Shown one piece after another: positions 40,816-52,115 of a DNA stretch of 64,000 nucleotides. The stretch is taken from positions 13,392,001-13,456,000 of the forward strand of contig NC_083562.1 of assembly GCF_019925205.1 (NCBI RefSeq), in the 5' to 3' direction. The notes below the pieces were generated by a model that saw only the letters and a list, made by a program, of their open reading frames with translations, searched no databases and was not told the DNA's origin. The stretch comes from Metopolophium dirhodum (Eukaryota; Arthropoda; Insecta; Hemiptera; Aphididae). The first letter of the stretch is position 1, and each line of letters opens with the position of its first letter. The translations under genes and the position numbers were made by a program.

Positions 40816-43800
40816 GTCAAAGAAATGCTTATATTACTAATGAAATGGGTTTATAACATTATGCTAAAATATAAAATTATATATTATATAAAAATTCATT
40901 TTTTTTATTCCTATATTCTTATATTCATCATGCGATATAATTTGTTTTATCAATTAATTTAATATTTTATAAGTTTTCAACTCATACTTCAGGATTTTAA
41001 TAGAATCCCGAATATGATATACGCTATTTACCACACCATTTTTACGACCTGTAATTTATTGGGTTTAGTTATTATACTATCAACATACCGACGGTCATTC
41101 ATTTGCACGCGTATAGTGATCGGGTCTGGCAGTAGGCTACAAAAACGTTAATGGATCAAAGTTATAACTCATGAAACATCTGCTCTAATAGGCCAAAATA
41201 ATACTTACGTTGCTTTAAACGAATCTATTAACTTTCTATGGCACGTAGTTTCGACAAAATATTAAATGCAATATTACATTGTCACGTATATCGATAGGCT
41301 GTAGTTAAGTTGTATTAATTTGTGTAATTCGGTCAAGGGGCGCACGGAATGGATTTAGTACGTACGTGACACGCGTGTTACAGAAATAACGTTTATTATT
41401 AATAAATACGTATAGGTATCAAGTTAAAACTATGTATAAAACTAAATATATGTACCCCATGCGCACGTGTAAAGTCTTTGACAATAATTCCTCATTACAA
41501 TGAATTGAAACATATTATGTAACACGATGACGATATCGATTTTAACGTATCCTATATTTGCTAAAATCGGTTAAAAACACTGCATTTTCAACTCTCACGA
41601 GATTTTACTGTTGACAAGTGGTATATAAACTCTACCTACGTCACCGCACCGTCTTTTTTTAATATCTTATCTTTTATTCATTATATTATACCAGCTGAAA
41701 ATGGTTTTTTTCCTTAGACCTTATAATATTATGTATTATAAGATTCTGTCATAATACCAATAATATCTATACTGATATAATATACCACAATATTTATTAC
41801 CTAATACGTATAGTTGCACCTATAATATTATGGATCAATGGTTTAACTTCAGACTACGACACGTAGAAAATTCAAGTAGTAATGCCACACTTACTACTGT
41901 GATACTATTTAGTTTATAATATAATGTGAAAACTTTTTTTCTATTCGATATAATTGGAAAAGTTGTATTTTTTTTTATTTACAAGGAACAGCTCAATTGT
42001 ATTGTGCTGGAATCATCTTGCTCACCATCGAACACATTGCATAATATAACACACAATAATAATAGTTATATAGATTGGAATTTGGATTATTATAATGTAT
42101 GTTATAACGAGAAATAAGTTATTCACTGTTCGATAACCACTTTGATACTTTTTAATCTCGATGGTATCGTCTTTTTACGAGATTTCGCTTTTGTGGCTCG
42201 TGCGCGAAACTTTTACTCGAAGAATATTTTTTGTTATACAATACCATTTTGGTGTACGTTGCCGAAGTGTACCACTGTTGTTGTCCACGCTCCACTGCGC
42301 ACTGACAAACTATACGGATCGTGTAGATAACTTATGTCTGTTTATATACATGGGTTTTTGTTTATCGAGAACTATTGTAGTCAACGCGCGACGTCGATCC
42401 GTCCAAAGCCGCATATACAATAACTGCGACGATTTATAATATTATAAGTACCAAAAACCGGACACAATGGCGATGTGATCGAATGAATCACGTTCATTGT
42501 GGATCCAGAAAGAATATTTTGATATAAAGTATCATTTTGTATCGGTTCTTATTATCCATCTATTACAACGATATCAATATGCGATTATAACATACACAAT
42601 GTGGTATGTTATTTATTCGTTTTGAATTCAAATCCCATGTTTGGAATAACTTTTTGAAGTTCTATAAACTATAATACAAAAATATTAACCGATCGGCCGA
42701 ACAATATTCTATATTTCAATCACGTAATTTGAACCATCTGTCGATTATATTTTTTAATTTACAAACCGATGGTTTTCAAAATATATATATATATATAATT
42801 TAGCATCAAAGTTTCTACAGTATAAAATAAATTACATAATTACATATTACCTAACTATTAGTTATTAGTTTTTTTTAAAGTAAAAGCTTCAACATCATGG
42901 GTTGTTAGCCTACATTTAAAACACAGAGATAAAAACAGGTTAAGATAAACAGGATTGAAATATTTATAATTTAAGTACAGTTTTTTGCTTAAATGTTTGG
43001 TGTGGGGAAAATAGGTATGTATGTTCGGTGGTGTTTTCTTCGTTTATATTTTATCGATCTCTGATTTTGTATTTTATTTCAAAGAATTATATTAAAAAAT
43101 TTGTAAAAAAATGCTTTTTATCTTGTATTTTTTTAGACATATTATAAAGTTTGAGAATATAATAACGAAAAACAGAGATCAATTCGGGCTGTAGAATATT
43201 TCCCTCTAGCAATTTAAAAAAAAATTATGAAATTTGGTTGATTCTACAAGGTGGTATCATTATTCGAGCGCCTTAATACTTCTATCAGCCAATATGGGTC
43301 TTCTTTTTCTGCCATTTTTAGAACATCAGTTACATTAGATCCAATACTGCTGCATAGTGATACAGCTATAGTGAAGAAAATCGTAACTATTATTAGTGTA
43401 TACTCACGTGAGGGACGTTAAATTAAAAGATGAAAACAAAGACGATGATACAAAAGGTATAAAGGATGTGCTGTACTGGTCTTGTTATGTTTACTTTGAG
43501 TACCTATTAAACTTTTGACAACAAACCACTATTATTATTTTAAATATATAGGTATAAATAGTATATTATGTAGGTACTACAGATATAATATTTAATAATA
43601 TAATACACATTTACTACATATTTTCTACTAATATGTATTTTTATCATATATTCATAAAACTATTAATATACCTACAAAAGGTATATTAATTTTTAATAAA
43701 AAATTGTACGGAAAAACTTTTAACAAGCTGGTATTACAAATAACTTTTTTTTATTATTATTAATCTTAAGGTCATTAGCTTTATTTTTATTCAATTTTAC

Positions 43801-43914
43801 ATGATTATACAAGGGAGATTAAATAATAAATAGGTATTAAATAAAATGTGCTTTAAAACTGAAATAAAAACAACATAATTATTTGTATTAAATATATTTC
43901 GCTAGTTCACACGT

Positions 43915-44560
43915 TTTCGTGTTGGCAATCAAGGCCGATTTTTTCATAGAGATTCTTTGGTAAATTGTGTTCTTTTCTTTATTTCTTCGTTGGATATGCA
44001 ATAAAAATATGGCACAAATAAGTTTACCATTTGATTCAAGATGATGGAAAAAATAATACGGTATTTCACCTGAACCAGAGTTTATGCTTTTGTACTTGGA
44101 TAGGGTGTATAACAGTTCATTGATTGGAATTTCTTCGTTAAGTTAAATTTGTTGTGTATTGTTTGATTTTCTTTTTAACTGAATTGGTAAGTTTTTGGCA
44201 TTGAGTTTTTATTTCTGAATTTGGTGCTATAATTTAAATTGTTCTGTTTTTTTTTCTCCGAGCTATTCGCCTAATTGTTTTGCTGCTTCTTGTTGCGGGA
44301 CGGTATTGTTAGTTTCATTATTTAATATATTTATTTGGTTGTTGCACTTGAGTCCTTTCAATGATTTTATTTTATTCCAGACTCTCGGTGGATCCATTTT
44401 CAAGTTTAAACTTTACGTGATTTCGTGCCAAGAATTTATTTTTCAATTTTTACTATTTGTTTTGAAAAACAACGAAATCGTTGAGTTTTTTCGTTAGTGT
44501 ACAGTGCTCTATTTGAATTATACCTATTGCCATTGTGATCTTGTCATCCCACCATTAGTT
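43915..44560 (-). pseudogene. Decayed Jockey-like reverse transcriptase fragment
   Basis: On the minus strand one frame runs from about 44420 down to 43915 with only a few stop codons. It contains PPRVWNKIKSLKG, then EAAKQLGE, then INELLYTLSKYKS followed by SGSGEIPYYF. This is the order seen at the start of Jockey-clade reverse transcriptase: the linker after the endonuclease, then the first RT blocks with a degenerate SPGPDGIPY-like motif. Several in-frame stops lie between about 44280 and 44140, so it is a pseudogene. A tryptophan-containing segment near 44550 may continue the copy upstream, and weak similarity could reach 44890. It is antisense to Shaw and covers a different part of ORF2 from the 24-kb fragment. 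Confidence 0.6.
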
Positions 44561-45229
44561 TATAGTTATTTAAACATTTGCTGATTATTTATTTTCGGCT
44601 GTAATTAAAATTAAATTTGTGAACAACTTGGCTAGAGATTTTCATTTATATTTATTTTTCTATTATATCAACATATAGGTGCCAATTAGGGTTTTTTAGA
44701 TTATTTTTGTGTCGGGGTTATGTTTAGTGTACATACAATTCTTGATAAAATTAAAAAAAAAATTGTAAGGTGATCTCTGCAATACATTTCAGTATCAATT
44801 GTCCAAGGACGACGCTGAGTTGAGACTGAATTAGAAAATGATGAATAAACTCCTCAAGAATTTCCATTGTGAGGATTAGTCGTGTATTGTAGCCTGTACT
44901 TAGAATTGTTATACTATCGTTCTTAGTATTCTACCTATTATCTTTCCTAAATTATCAATCATTCAACAGCCACATATCTTGTTGTGAATATTGAAATCAT
45001 CTGTGATTATAATGTATGATAAAGATATAGAGTGTTAATTATTTAGACAAGATAATTTTTATAAAAATAAGTTTGATTTGGTAAATATATATTTCAAACA
45101 GTAAAATTGTTGTTGTACGTGGATTTTCATTACGATTGTTTCTTAATTATTGCGATTAAGTTGACTCATGTAGTCGTGTACATTAGATAGTGTGCGTGTA
45201 TATTTCATGTATCTACAGTTATTTATTTT

Positions 45230-45512
45230 AGAGTTACACCAAAAACCAAAACTGATTTTGCTTAAAAATATACCGTTTTTTTAAATTTTTGTTTTGTTTT
45301 TCTCTGCACTTTTGAGAACTATTGAGAATTTCAAATTTTGACCTCCCAGATTTACCAACTAGTTTGTATTTCCCATCGAACAAGATACTGTTGAAAAAAA
45401 TCTAAGTAGGGTTACTGCCCCGAATGGTAATGACAGACACAAAAAAAATAAATAAATAAAAAACACACAATATCATTGTAAAATCAATACATTTATCGCT
45501 CCTTTCAGGACT
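45230..45512. repeat. Terminal fragment of a dispersed aphid-type repeat
   Basis: The last 50 bases (about 45460-45510) match the right end of the 4806-5617 element: CACACA followed by CATTGTAAAATCAATACATT and a diverged CGCTC-CAG terminus, with several substitutions. The preceding part (TTAGAGTTACACC, TTTTGACCTCCC, AATGGTAATGACAGAC) resembles, from memory, the longer form of the same family. The left boundary is approximate. It ends about 470 bases before the exon C acceptor. Confidence 0.55.
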
Positions 45513-45981
45513 TAAAGTACTTAAGGTACTTATTATCTTCGTCAGTACCCATATGGTATGGTTATATTATAACTCAAGTTCCAAATCCTATATTTTGCGT
45601 ACCTGAACGTTTATGAGTACCGACTTATGAAATATGTTGTAATAAATGTACAGTTACCATTCACTATATAATCGGAAGATTGACATGAGGCCGCTGGCGT
45701 TATCGTAGCAACCTTTTTTTCAGTGGTTCTAAAACTCGTACACAACATAATAATATAACATTTGTATTAGTTAATTATATCTACATCAAATATTTAAAAA
45801 TGCGCGAGCTTTATTTTGCGACACCGTCACAAAAATTTACCACCAGAACCAAACGCATCAGCGGCCATTTTTCATTCTCCCAACTATATAATGCGATAGA
45901 ATACTGCTGAAAAACGCTACCTCTAATTTATTGTAACGCTGAATTATTGCTAATTTTTCTTCTTGTTTGATTGGCTTGCAG

Positions 45982-47076
45982 ATAATCGGCATCGTGTCCG
46001 TGTTCTTCATATGCGTGTCGATCCTGTCGTTTTGCCTGAAAACGCACCCGAACATGCGGGTGCCGATCATTAAAAACATCACGGTGAACACTTCGTTCAA
46101 CACGACCGCCTGGGTGCTGGACAAGACGCAGACGAATGCGCACGAGGCGTTCTTCTACATCGAGTGCGTGTGCAACGCATGGTTCACGTTCGAGATCCTA
46201 GTGCGATTCATCGCCTCGCCGAACAAGTGTGAGTTCGTCAAGGCGTCAGTGAACATCATCGACTACATAGCCACGCTGTCGTTCTACATCGACCTGATAC
46301 TACAGAAGTTCGCGTCACACCTGGAAAACGCCGACATACTCGAGTTCTTCTCAATCATCCGGATCATGCGGCTGTTCAAGCTCACCCGACACTCGTCCGG
46401 GCTGAAGATACTGATGCAGACGTTCCGGGCGTCCGCCAAGGAGCTGACGTTGCTGGTGTTCTTCCTGGTGCTGGGAATCGTGATATTCGCCAGCTTGGTG
46501 TACTACGCTGAGCGCATCCAGGCCAACCCGCACAACGACTTCAACAGCATACCGCTAGGCCTGTGGTGGGCCCTGGTCACGATGACCACTGTCGGTTACG
46601 GTGACATGGCACCGAAAACTTACGTGGGCATGTTCGTCGGGGCCCTGTGCGCGTTGGCCGGTGTGCTCACCATCGCCCTGCCCGTTCCCGTCATCGTCTC
46701 CAACTTTGCCATGTACTACTCGCACACGCAGGCTCGGGCCAAGCTGCCCAAGAAGCGGCGCCGAGTGCTGCCCGTCGAACAGCCCCGTGGGCCCCGGCTA
46801 CCTGGCCAGGGCCCGCCGCCCCAGCAACAGATGAACCAGCCTGGATGCGGCATGGGCGGTATAGGCGTCGGTGGCGGTGGCGGTGGTCACGGGCCGTGCG
46901 CCGGCGTCGGCGGTCTGCCGCCAAACGTGGCCGGAGCGCCGGTCAACACGACGGGCGTGCCGGCCGTCAACCGGCGGATGAACGCCATCAAGAGCAATCA
47001 TCCCAAAGATGGGGCGGGACCCAAAGTCGGTGAGATACCAAACACGTGGCGATGGCCAAACTCGTGCGACCTTTGA
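45982..47076 (+). CDS. Shaw: Shaw (Kv3) potassium channel, exon C: S1-S6, pore and C-terminus
   Basis: Terminal coding exon of 364 codons plus TGA, starting right after TTGCAG in phase 0. Within exon residues: S1 about 1-20; S2 about 54-77; S3 about 90-110; S4 about 120-142 with charges in RIMRLFKLTR; S5 about 155-176; pore helix and filter TTVGYGD at 202-208; S6 about 214-246 with the PVP gating hinge at 234-236. The extracellular S1-S2 loop carries three N-glycosylation sequons (residues 32, 36 and 40). After S6 come a basic KKRRR patch (257-261) and a low-complexity tail rich in Pro, Gln and Gly. The protein is a plasma-membrane, voltage-gated, potassium-selective channel subunit acting as a tetramer. 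The exon is strongly GC-rich against the AT-rich intron, which creates long spurious frames on other strands and frames. In-window coding totals 468 residues. Confidence 0.97.
   Translation: MIGIVSVFFICVSILSFCLKTHPNMRVPIIKNITVNTSFNTTAWVLDKTQTNAHEAFFYIECVCNAWFTFEILVRFIASPNKCEFVKASVNIIDYIATLSFYIDLILQKFASHLENADILEFFSIIRIMRLFKLTRHSSGLKILMQTFRASAKELTLLVFFLVLGIVIFASLVYYAERIQANPHNDFNSIPLGLWWALVTMTTVGYGDMAPKTYVGMFVGALCALAGVLTIALPVPVIVSNFAMYYSHTQARAKLPKKRRRVLPVEQPRGPRLPGQGPPPQQQMNQPGCGMGGIGVGGGGGGHGPCAGVGGLPPNVAGAPVNTTGVPAVNRRMNAIKSNHPKDGAGPKVGEIPNTWRWPNSCDL
47029..47035 (+). other. Possible alternative splice donor inside the Shaw C-terminus
   Basis: The sequence GTCG/GTGAGA splits codon 350 of exon C after its first base and matches the donor consensus well. 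If used, the last 15 residues (GEIPNTWRWPNSCDL) would be replaced by those of a phase-1 downstream exon. I could not identify such an exon in the remaining 17 kb. The read-through form that stops at 47076 needs no further exon. Confidence 0.35.
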
Positions 47077-47395
47077 CACGACCTTTTAGTCGTCGTTGTC
47101 GTCGCCTTGTTATGTTATTTTTAATACCATACCTGTAATTTAGGTATTATAATATATTGTTTTCCTCGCTGTTCCCGGCTAGGGCGCTTTGGCTTTTGCG
47201 CAAAGCTTCTGTATGTCTTTTTAGTTTTCTTGACGTTATAACGTTATTTACGCGTGGTCTGGCAGAAAAATGGTAGGAAACACTTTATTGAACTACATAC
47301 GGTTTATAAATTATTTTAATTTCTCGAAAAACAAAAATTTTAATTAAATATGATCATCAATTTAAATGTAAATAAAGGTTTTAGTAGGTATTTTG
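47077..47395 (+). other. Putative Shaw 3' UTR with AATAAA signal
   Basis: After the TGA, the composition falls back to AT-rich within about 130 bases. An AATAAA hexamer at 47371-47376 is followed by a GT-rich stretch (GGTTTTAGTAGG), a plausible polyadenylation context giving a UTR of about 310 bases. Other AATAAA-like hexamers follow by chance in such sequence, so the true end is unproven. Confidence 0.4.
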
Positions 47396-50300
47396 TTATT
47401 ATTAAATTGAAATTAGTTTTCTTTTTCCAAAAAAATTGTAAAAAAAATCATTCATAAATTCCGTCAGAGGTAACGTAAGTATATCCATTTGAACTAGCAA
47501 AATCATTTAATTTAAGTTAGTTGCGTTCGTGACGTTATAATATATCCATTTAAATCAAATTAATTATTCACAAATACCCGACCAAAGTTCTTATGTAAGA
47601 GACGTTAAGATCTGTGGTGGCACTCCTAATCAAAATGTCTATTTGCCATTATTGTACTTAAAGTCTCTGAATACAGAATAATGGTTCTTAAACCCGTGTT
47701 TCACAACTCCGTGATTTTAAATCACTGTGATGATTAATGAAGACTTGTAAGACGTTAGATCTGCCAGTGCCATTGCTTTTCGCATTAATTATTGAACGGG
47801 CTTTGCGAGTTTAAAAACACTTTTCGTCCTAACTGTAGATCATTAGAGTACTATTATATATAGTTATTTATGACGCATACGATTTGAAATTAAAAATATT
47901 TATAAAAATAAAATCGTTTAATATTAATCTAATTAATGAACACTATCATTCCATTTACGATCTATGGAAACGGACGAAGAGTGTGCTTTTAAAGAAGCAG
48001 CGCTGGATCAAACATATCTATTGCTAATCATGCGCTTATAAATTGTGTGTAATGCTTACAGAAACTGAACCCGCCACGAGATACTAATCGATAATACACT
48101 CTGAACATAGTAAAAACCAAACAAATCAACAACGGTATACATAATACAAACACTATAAAATTACACACATAATTAAATTATTTTTTCTATTCGCACCACG
48201 GTGTTTTATTTGGTATTGTTGAATCCAATTATAACATTGATAAGTATAATAATATGATAGTATTAGTTTCGATTGCAATGTAGGAATCCTATAAAAAGTC
48301 GTGTGTCCATCACAGTACTATAATTTTATTGAATTGATTTCATTCGTGATTATTTAAATAATATTATACTTGATTTGATAATTAATTTTATCACCTATAA
48401 TCTTTTTGGTAAAAACTATAATAAATATGTGTTTTTAAGTGTGATTATTGATTATATATTATTAAACCAATTAGATAGGTAAAAACGATTAATATAATAT
48501 AACATATAATATTTTAGTTCAAAGACAATATGGCTTAATATATTTTATCTAAGATATTATTTTGAAGATATTTTGACCCTTAACCTAACTCTACAGCCAT
48601 CATAATATTTGGATTCGTGTCAGACAGTTATTATTATTATTATTAATTTTACTTCAAAGAAATGTTATCGGATTGAACCATATCGGGCGTGTAACAAAAT
48701 GATTTGACGTGGAGAAAATATATATTTTCGATTTTTTCAGACATATCTCTGACTTAATAATATGACGTCTTGTACTGCTATATACGGTTTGACGACGAAA
48801 TCTTATTCTACTCCAATTGGTCGACGGGACCGAAATCATAAAACGACATGTCATCTAATTTCGAAAATGTTAATGGAAGCTCCGGGATGTGTGATCGAAA
48901 TGATGATCGCCACATCAACCGCTACGTCTTAACGTGGATAGTCGTCCCGGGGGATATTAATACCAAGGATATTATTTTATTTTATTTCTCGTACACGAGA
49001 ATTCGACAATAATATATAGAGACTATTACAATGTACTATCGCGTACTGTAATAATAATAATAACAATATTATTCGTATAACCAGTATAGCTATGATGTCT
49101 TAGGCTATTAATCGGTTACCTAATAGCAACATGTTATATATTATACGAAACTGATAAAACGACGACAAAATAAAACGGTTTTGTATTATATACGTAATCA
49201 TATTATTCTAAGTATAAATAAAAAACAAGTTAATTCCTAACTAAAAAAATACAATATTGGACAATACCTGAATAACTTTATTTAATAACTTTATTTTAAT
49301 AACTTTTTTTGTAGCGTCGAACTTGGTTTAGTGGTTAGTAGTGCAATAATATGTATTTAGGTACATCAGAATTTGTTGTTGTTTTTTGGTTTTGTCTGTG
49401 GGGTAATATTATACTTACATTGTATACAATATATACCTATTAAGTTTCGTCATGACCTGCTAGTCATTCCATCGTTGTTTATAAAATCACAGTCACCCTT
49501 TAGAAATGCACCTATATAATATAATTGTATGTCCCACCTAACGAAAAGTAATAGTAACGCACACTAAGAGATAAATTCAAAGTTCAAAGGTATCGTAGTT
49601 AGAGCGAGTGATGCACGCTACCGAGAACACACGCCTCTGCCGTAGATCTTCTCACTGGAAGTCATGTTGCATGTGTACATTCATGAAGTTTTGAGTATCT
49701 ATCGGAGGCGCTGTGACTTTTAACATTAAATATCAGTTATTGCTGATATCGTGTACCCATGTGACATAACATGATTTTACTATGTCACGGGCAAAGATAT
49801 GAAATCCAGGGCTTGTATAATAGTGAATTATATATTATTCATTATTGTCCAACCATTATGTCCTGATAATAGATTTCAAATGAGAAAAGAAGAAAAACGG
49901 TTTAATAAAAACTCTATAATATAACTACAATAAGGAACCGAAATTATTATCATTTGAAAATTTGAAAAAATTACTAGAAATATTATAGCGGAGTGAACTA
50001 ATCATTTATTTGTTTTTTTTTATACGTACTATATATTATTATAAGCAATATTTTCCATATTTTAAGAGTTTATAAAGTATTATGTTTTGTTTTACAATTG
50101 TGAATTATTTGTAAACATTATTATTTTCATAATTATTGGGTATTATGTGTCAATCGTGGAAATTCCATGAAAATGTTCAACACGCGTGTCTCTCACCTCT
50201 CCCGTAAGAAATTGACTTTTGTGGATTTACCGATGTGGTACAAACTCATGTGAATATGTATTTGTATGGAAAGATTTACAAAATTTGAAATGGTGGGGAC

Positions 50301-52045
50301 TGAAGAAACGTACGTAAAAATAGCATTATTGGATTGACGGATACACACTTTTGCGTAACGTAATATTTCAATACGACATAATATTATATTATTATCGCCG
50401 CTGAGGAATACTTTGGAGATTTCGCGAGCTTTTTAATTAACTAAAATTGTTATTTTTGTCATCGACGGTTCGGGAACAGAAAATGAGACTAAGGTCAATA
50501 ATTCATTATGATATTATATTATTATAATGTATGAAGACACCACGGAACCAGTTGTACAATAATATATTCTATAAAAGGATAGAACACGTCAAGTGAATAA
50601 AGTCATGGGGTGGGGTCGACTTTCTTTTCTAAACTAGATTACATACCGCTCCCGCCATCAGCCATGTAACTTTATCGGCAGCGGAGTGAACATATTACAT
50701 AAATGGAAAAGTGTATAAGGAACGCGTAAACCGACGACGTGTCTGGTGGTGTTTTTCATTTGCAAAAAGGGATATTGCACAGATAATATGCGTCTCACTG
50801 CCGCCGTGTGCCACAGTCGATTGAAAGTCGCCGTTTTAAAATAATTGAAAACAGAACGTATGCGCACAAGTGCGTACAGTATAAGGTGCAAGACAAAACG
50901 CAATATTATAGGTATAAATATGTGTGTATAAAAAGTAAAAACCACCGACAGTCCAAATCAACTTTTGCACGTACAACGCACGTCTGCACCACCGATGACG
51001 GCAGTGGAATTACGTGCGCTATAATTAGGGTATGCTATGTAAAATGAATCTTGTCGTGCATGCCCATTTATTATACATTATCAATTGAAACGGCAGCGTC
51101 ACGGAGCTATACTTAATAAATGTAAGTTCATGTTTAAAAAAATAATAATTACCTACGTATTGCTGTGTTCATTAAATCAAAAAACATTTTTTTTTGTTTT
51201 CATTAGATTTCTGATAATATATTATGTATAGTGAAATAGTTTTTGGAAATTATTATTGATAGTCGATAGGTATAATTTAAGATAATTTGTATTGAGTCTT
51301 CAACAAGTTCATTATAGGAAACCAATTCTTTTTAAATCCAACGTAGTTTTTTGAGCTTTAATCAATAACTTCCACATTACATACTTCAGGCCACAGTGTG
51401 ATAGCTATTACTGTGGTGTAGTTGTCAAAATAATATATAACCAATATTATACGTTTATGCACTCTGCGATCGACGGTAATCCGTAAAATCATTACCTATA
51501 TTGTCATTGTCGTATTAATTCGTCATGCGTTATTACTTATTAGGTACCTATTGTCATTATTATTATTTATACACATATTTTATATTTATGTATAAGTACC
51601 TACTTACTTCCCCATTTAGATATTTTAAAATTTGATCGAAATACATTTTTCCCGCACAGTAGTATAATACTTAATCTCTATGTAATCGTTTTAACAAGTT
51701 CCTATTATGTAATGATGTAAGGTACATCTCCAGGTTTCACTACTTAAAATACGTAATTACATTTTAAAATTATAACTACAAATACGTACCTATGCAAACA
51801 GGATTATATTTTATATACTCTTCATAGATATTAAACCAGACAATCATCCCTATAAAGAAAATACATTATTATTCAAAAAAAAACGACAGAGATCGTCGTT
51901 AATTGTTCAACGTTAAAGTTAAATCCATACAATGCTATATTACCGTTTAGAAACCGTTTAGAAAAATGGTGCTGCTCTTTTAACCGCCATTTTCATAAAA
52001 CACATAAAAAAAATTGGTTGGGGTGGAGGGATCAGAGGAAAGTCA

Positions 52046-52115
52046 TTGTTGGCCTGAAAAGTTTTTCTGAAAGTTTTCTCCGAGAAAAATCGCTCTTTAC
52101 TTCCCAGGCCAACAA
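52046..52115. other. Imperfect 70-base hairpin
   Basis: TTGTTGGCCTG (52046-52056) is exactly mirrored by CAGGCCAACAA (52105-52115). Pairing resumes after two mismatches, giving about 16 paired positions out of 19 around a loop of roughly 35-45 bases. The stem is shorter than a typical microRNA precursor. Confidence 0.5.

Larger units (their letters stand above)
36706..45981 (+). other. Shaw intron B-C, 9.3 kb
   Basis: Runs from the GTACGT donor to an acceptor with a clear pyrimidine tract followed by TTGCAG. The sequence is AT-rich. It contains a possible solo LTR, a dead Jockey-like fragment, a dispersed repeat end and an AATAA-type simple repeat at 39321-39343. I recognise no gene in the rest. 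Short open frames near 41926-42439 have no family resemblance. Confidence 0.85.

Noticed and set aside
45967..45981. Five codons in frame just before exon C (starting at a TTG)
   Set aside because: They are the pyrimidine tract and TTGCAG acceptor of the intron, not coding sequence.
46351..47079. Several open frames on the other strand and in other frames across exon C
   Set aside because: They overlap the well-supported Shaw coding exon and reflect its GC-rich codons.
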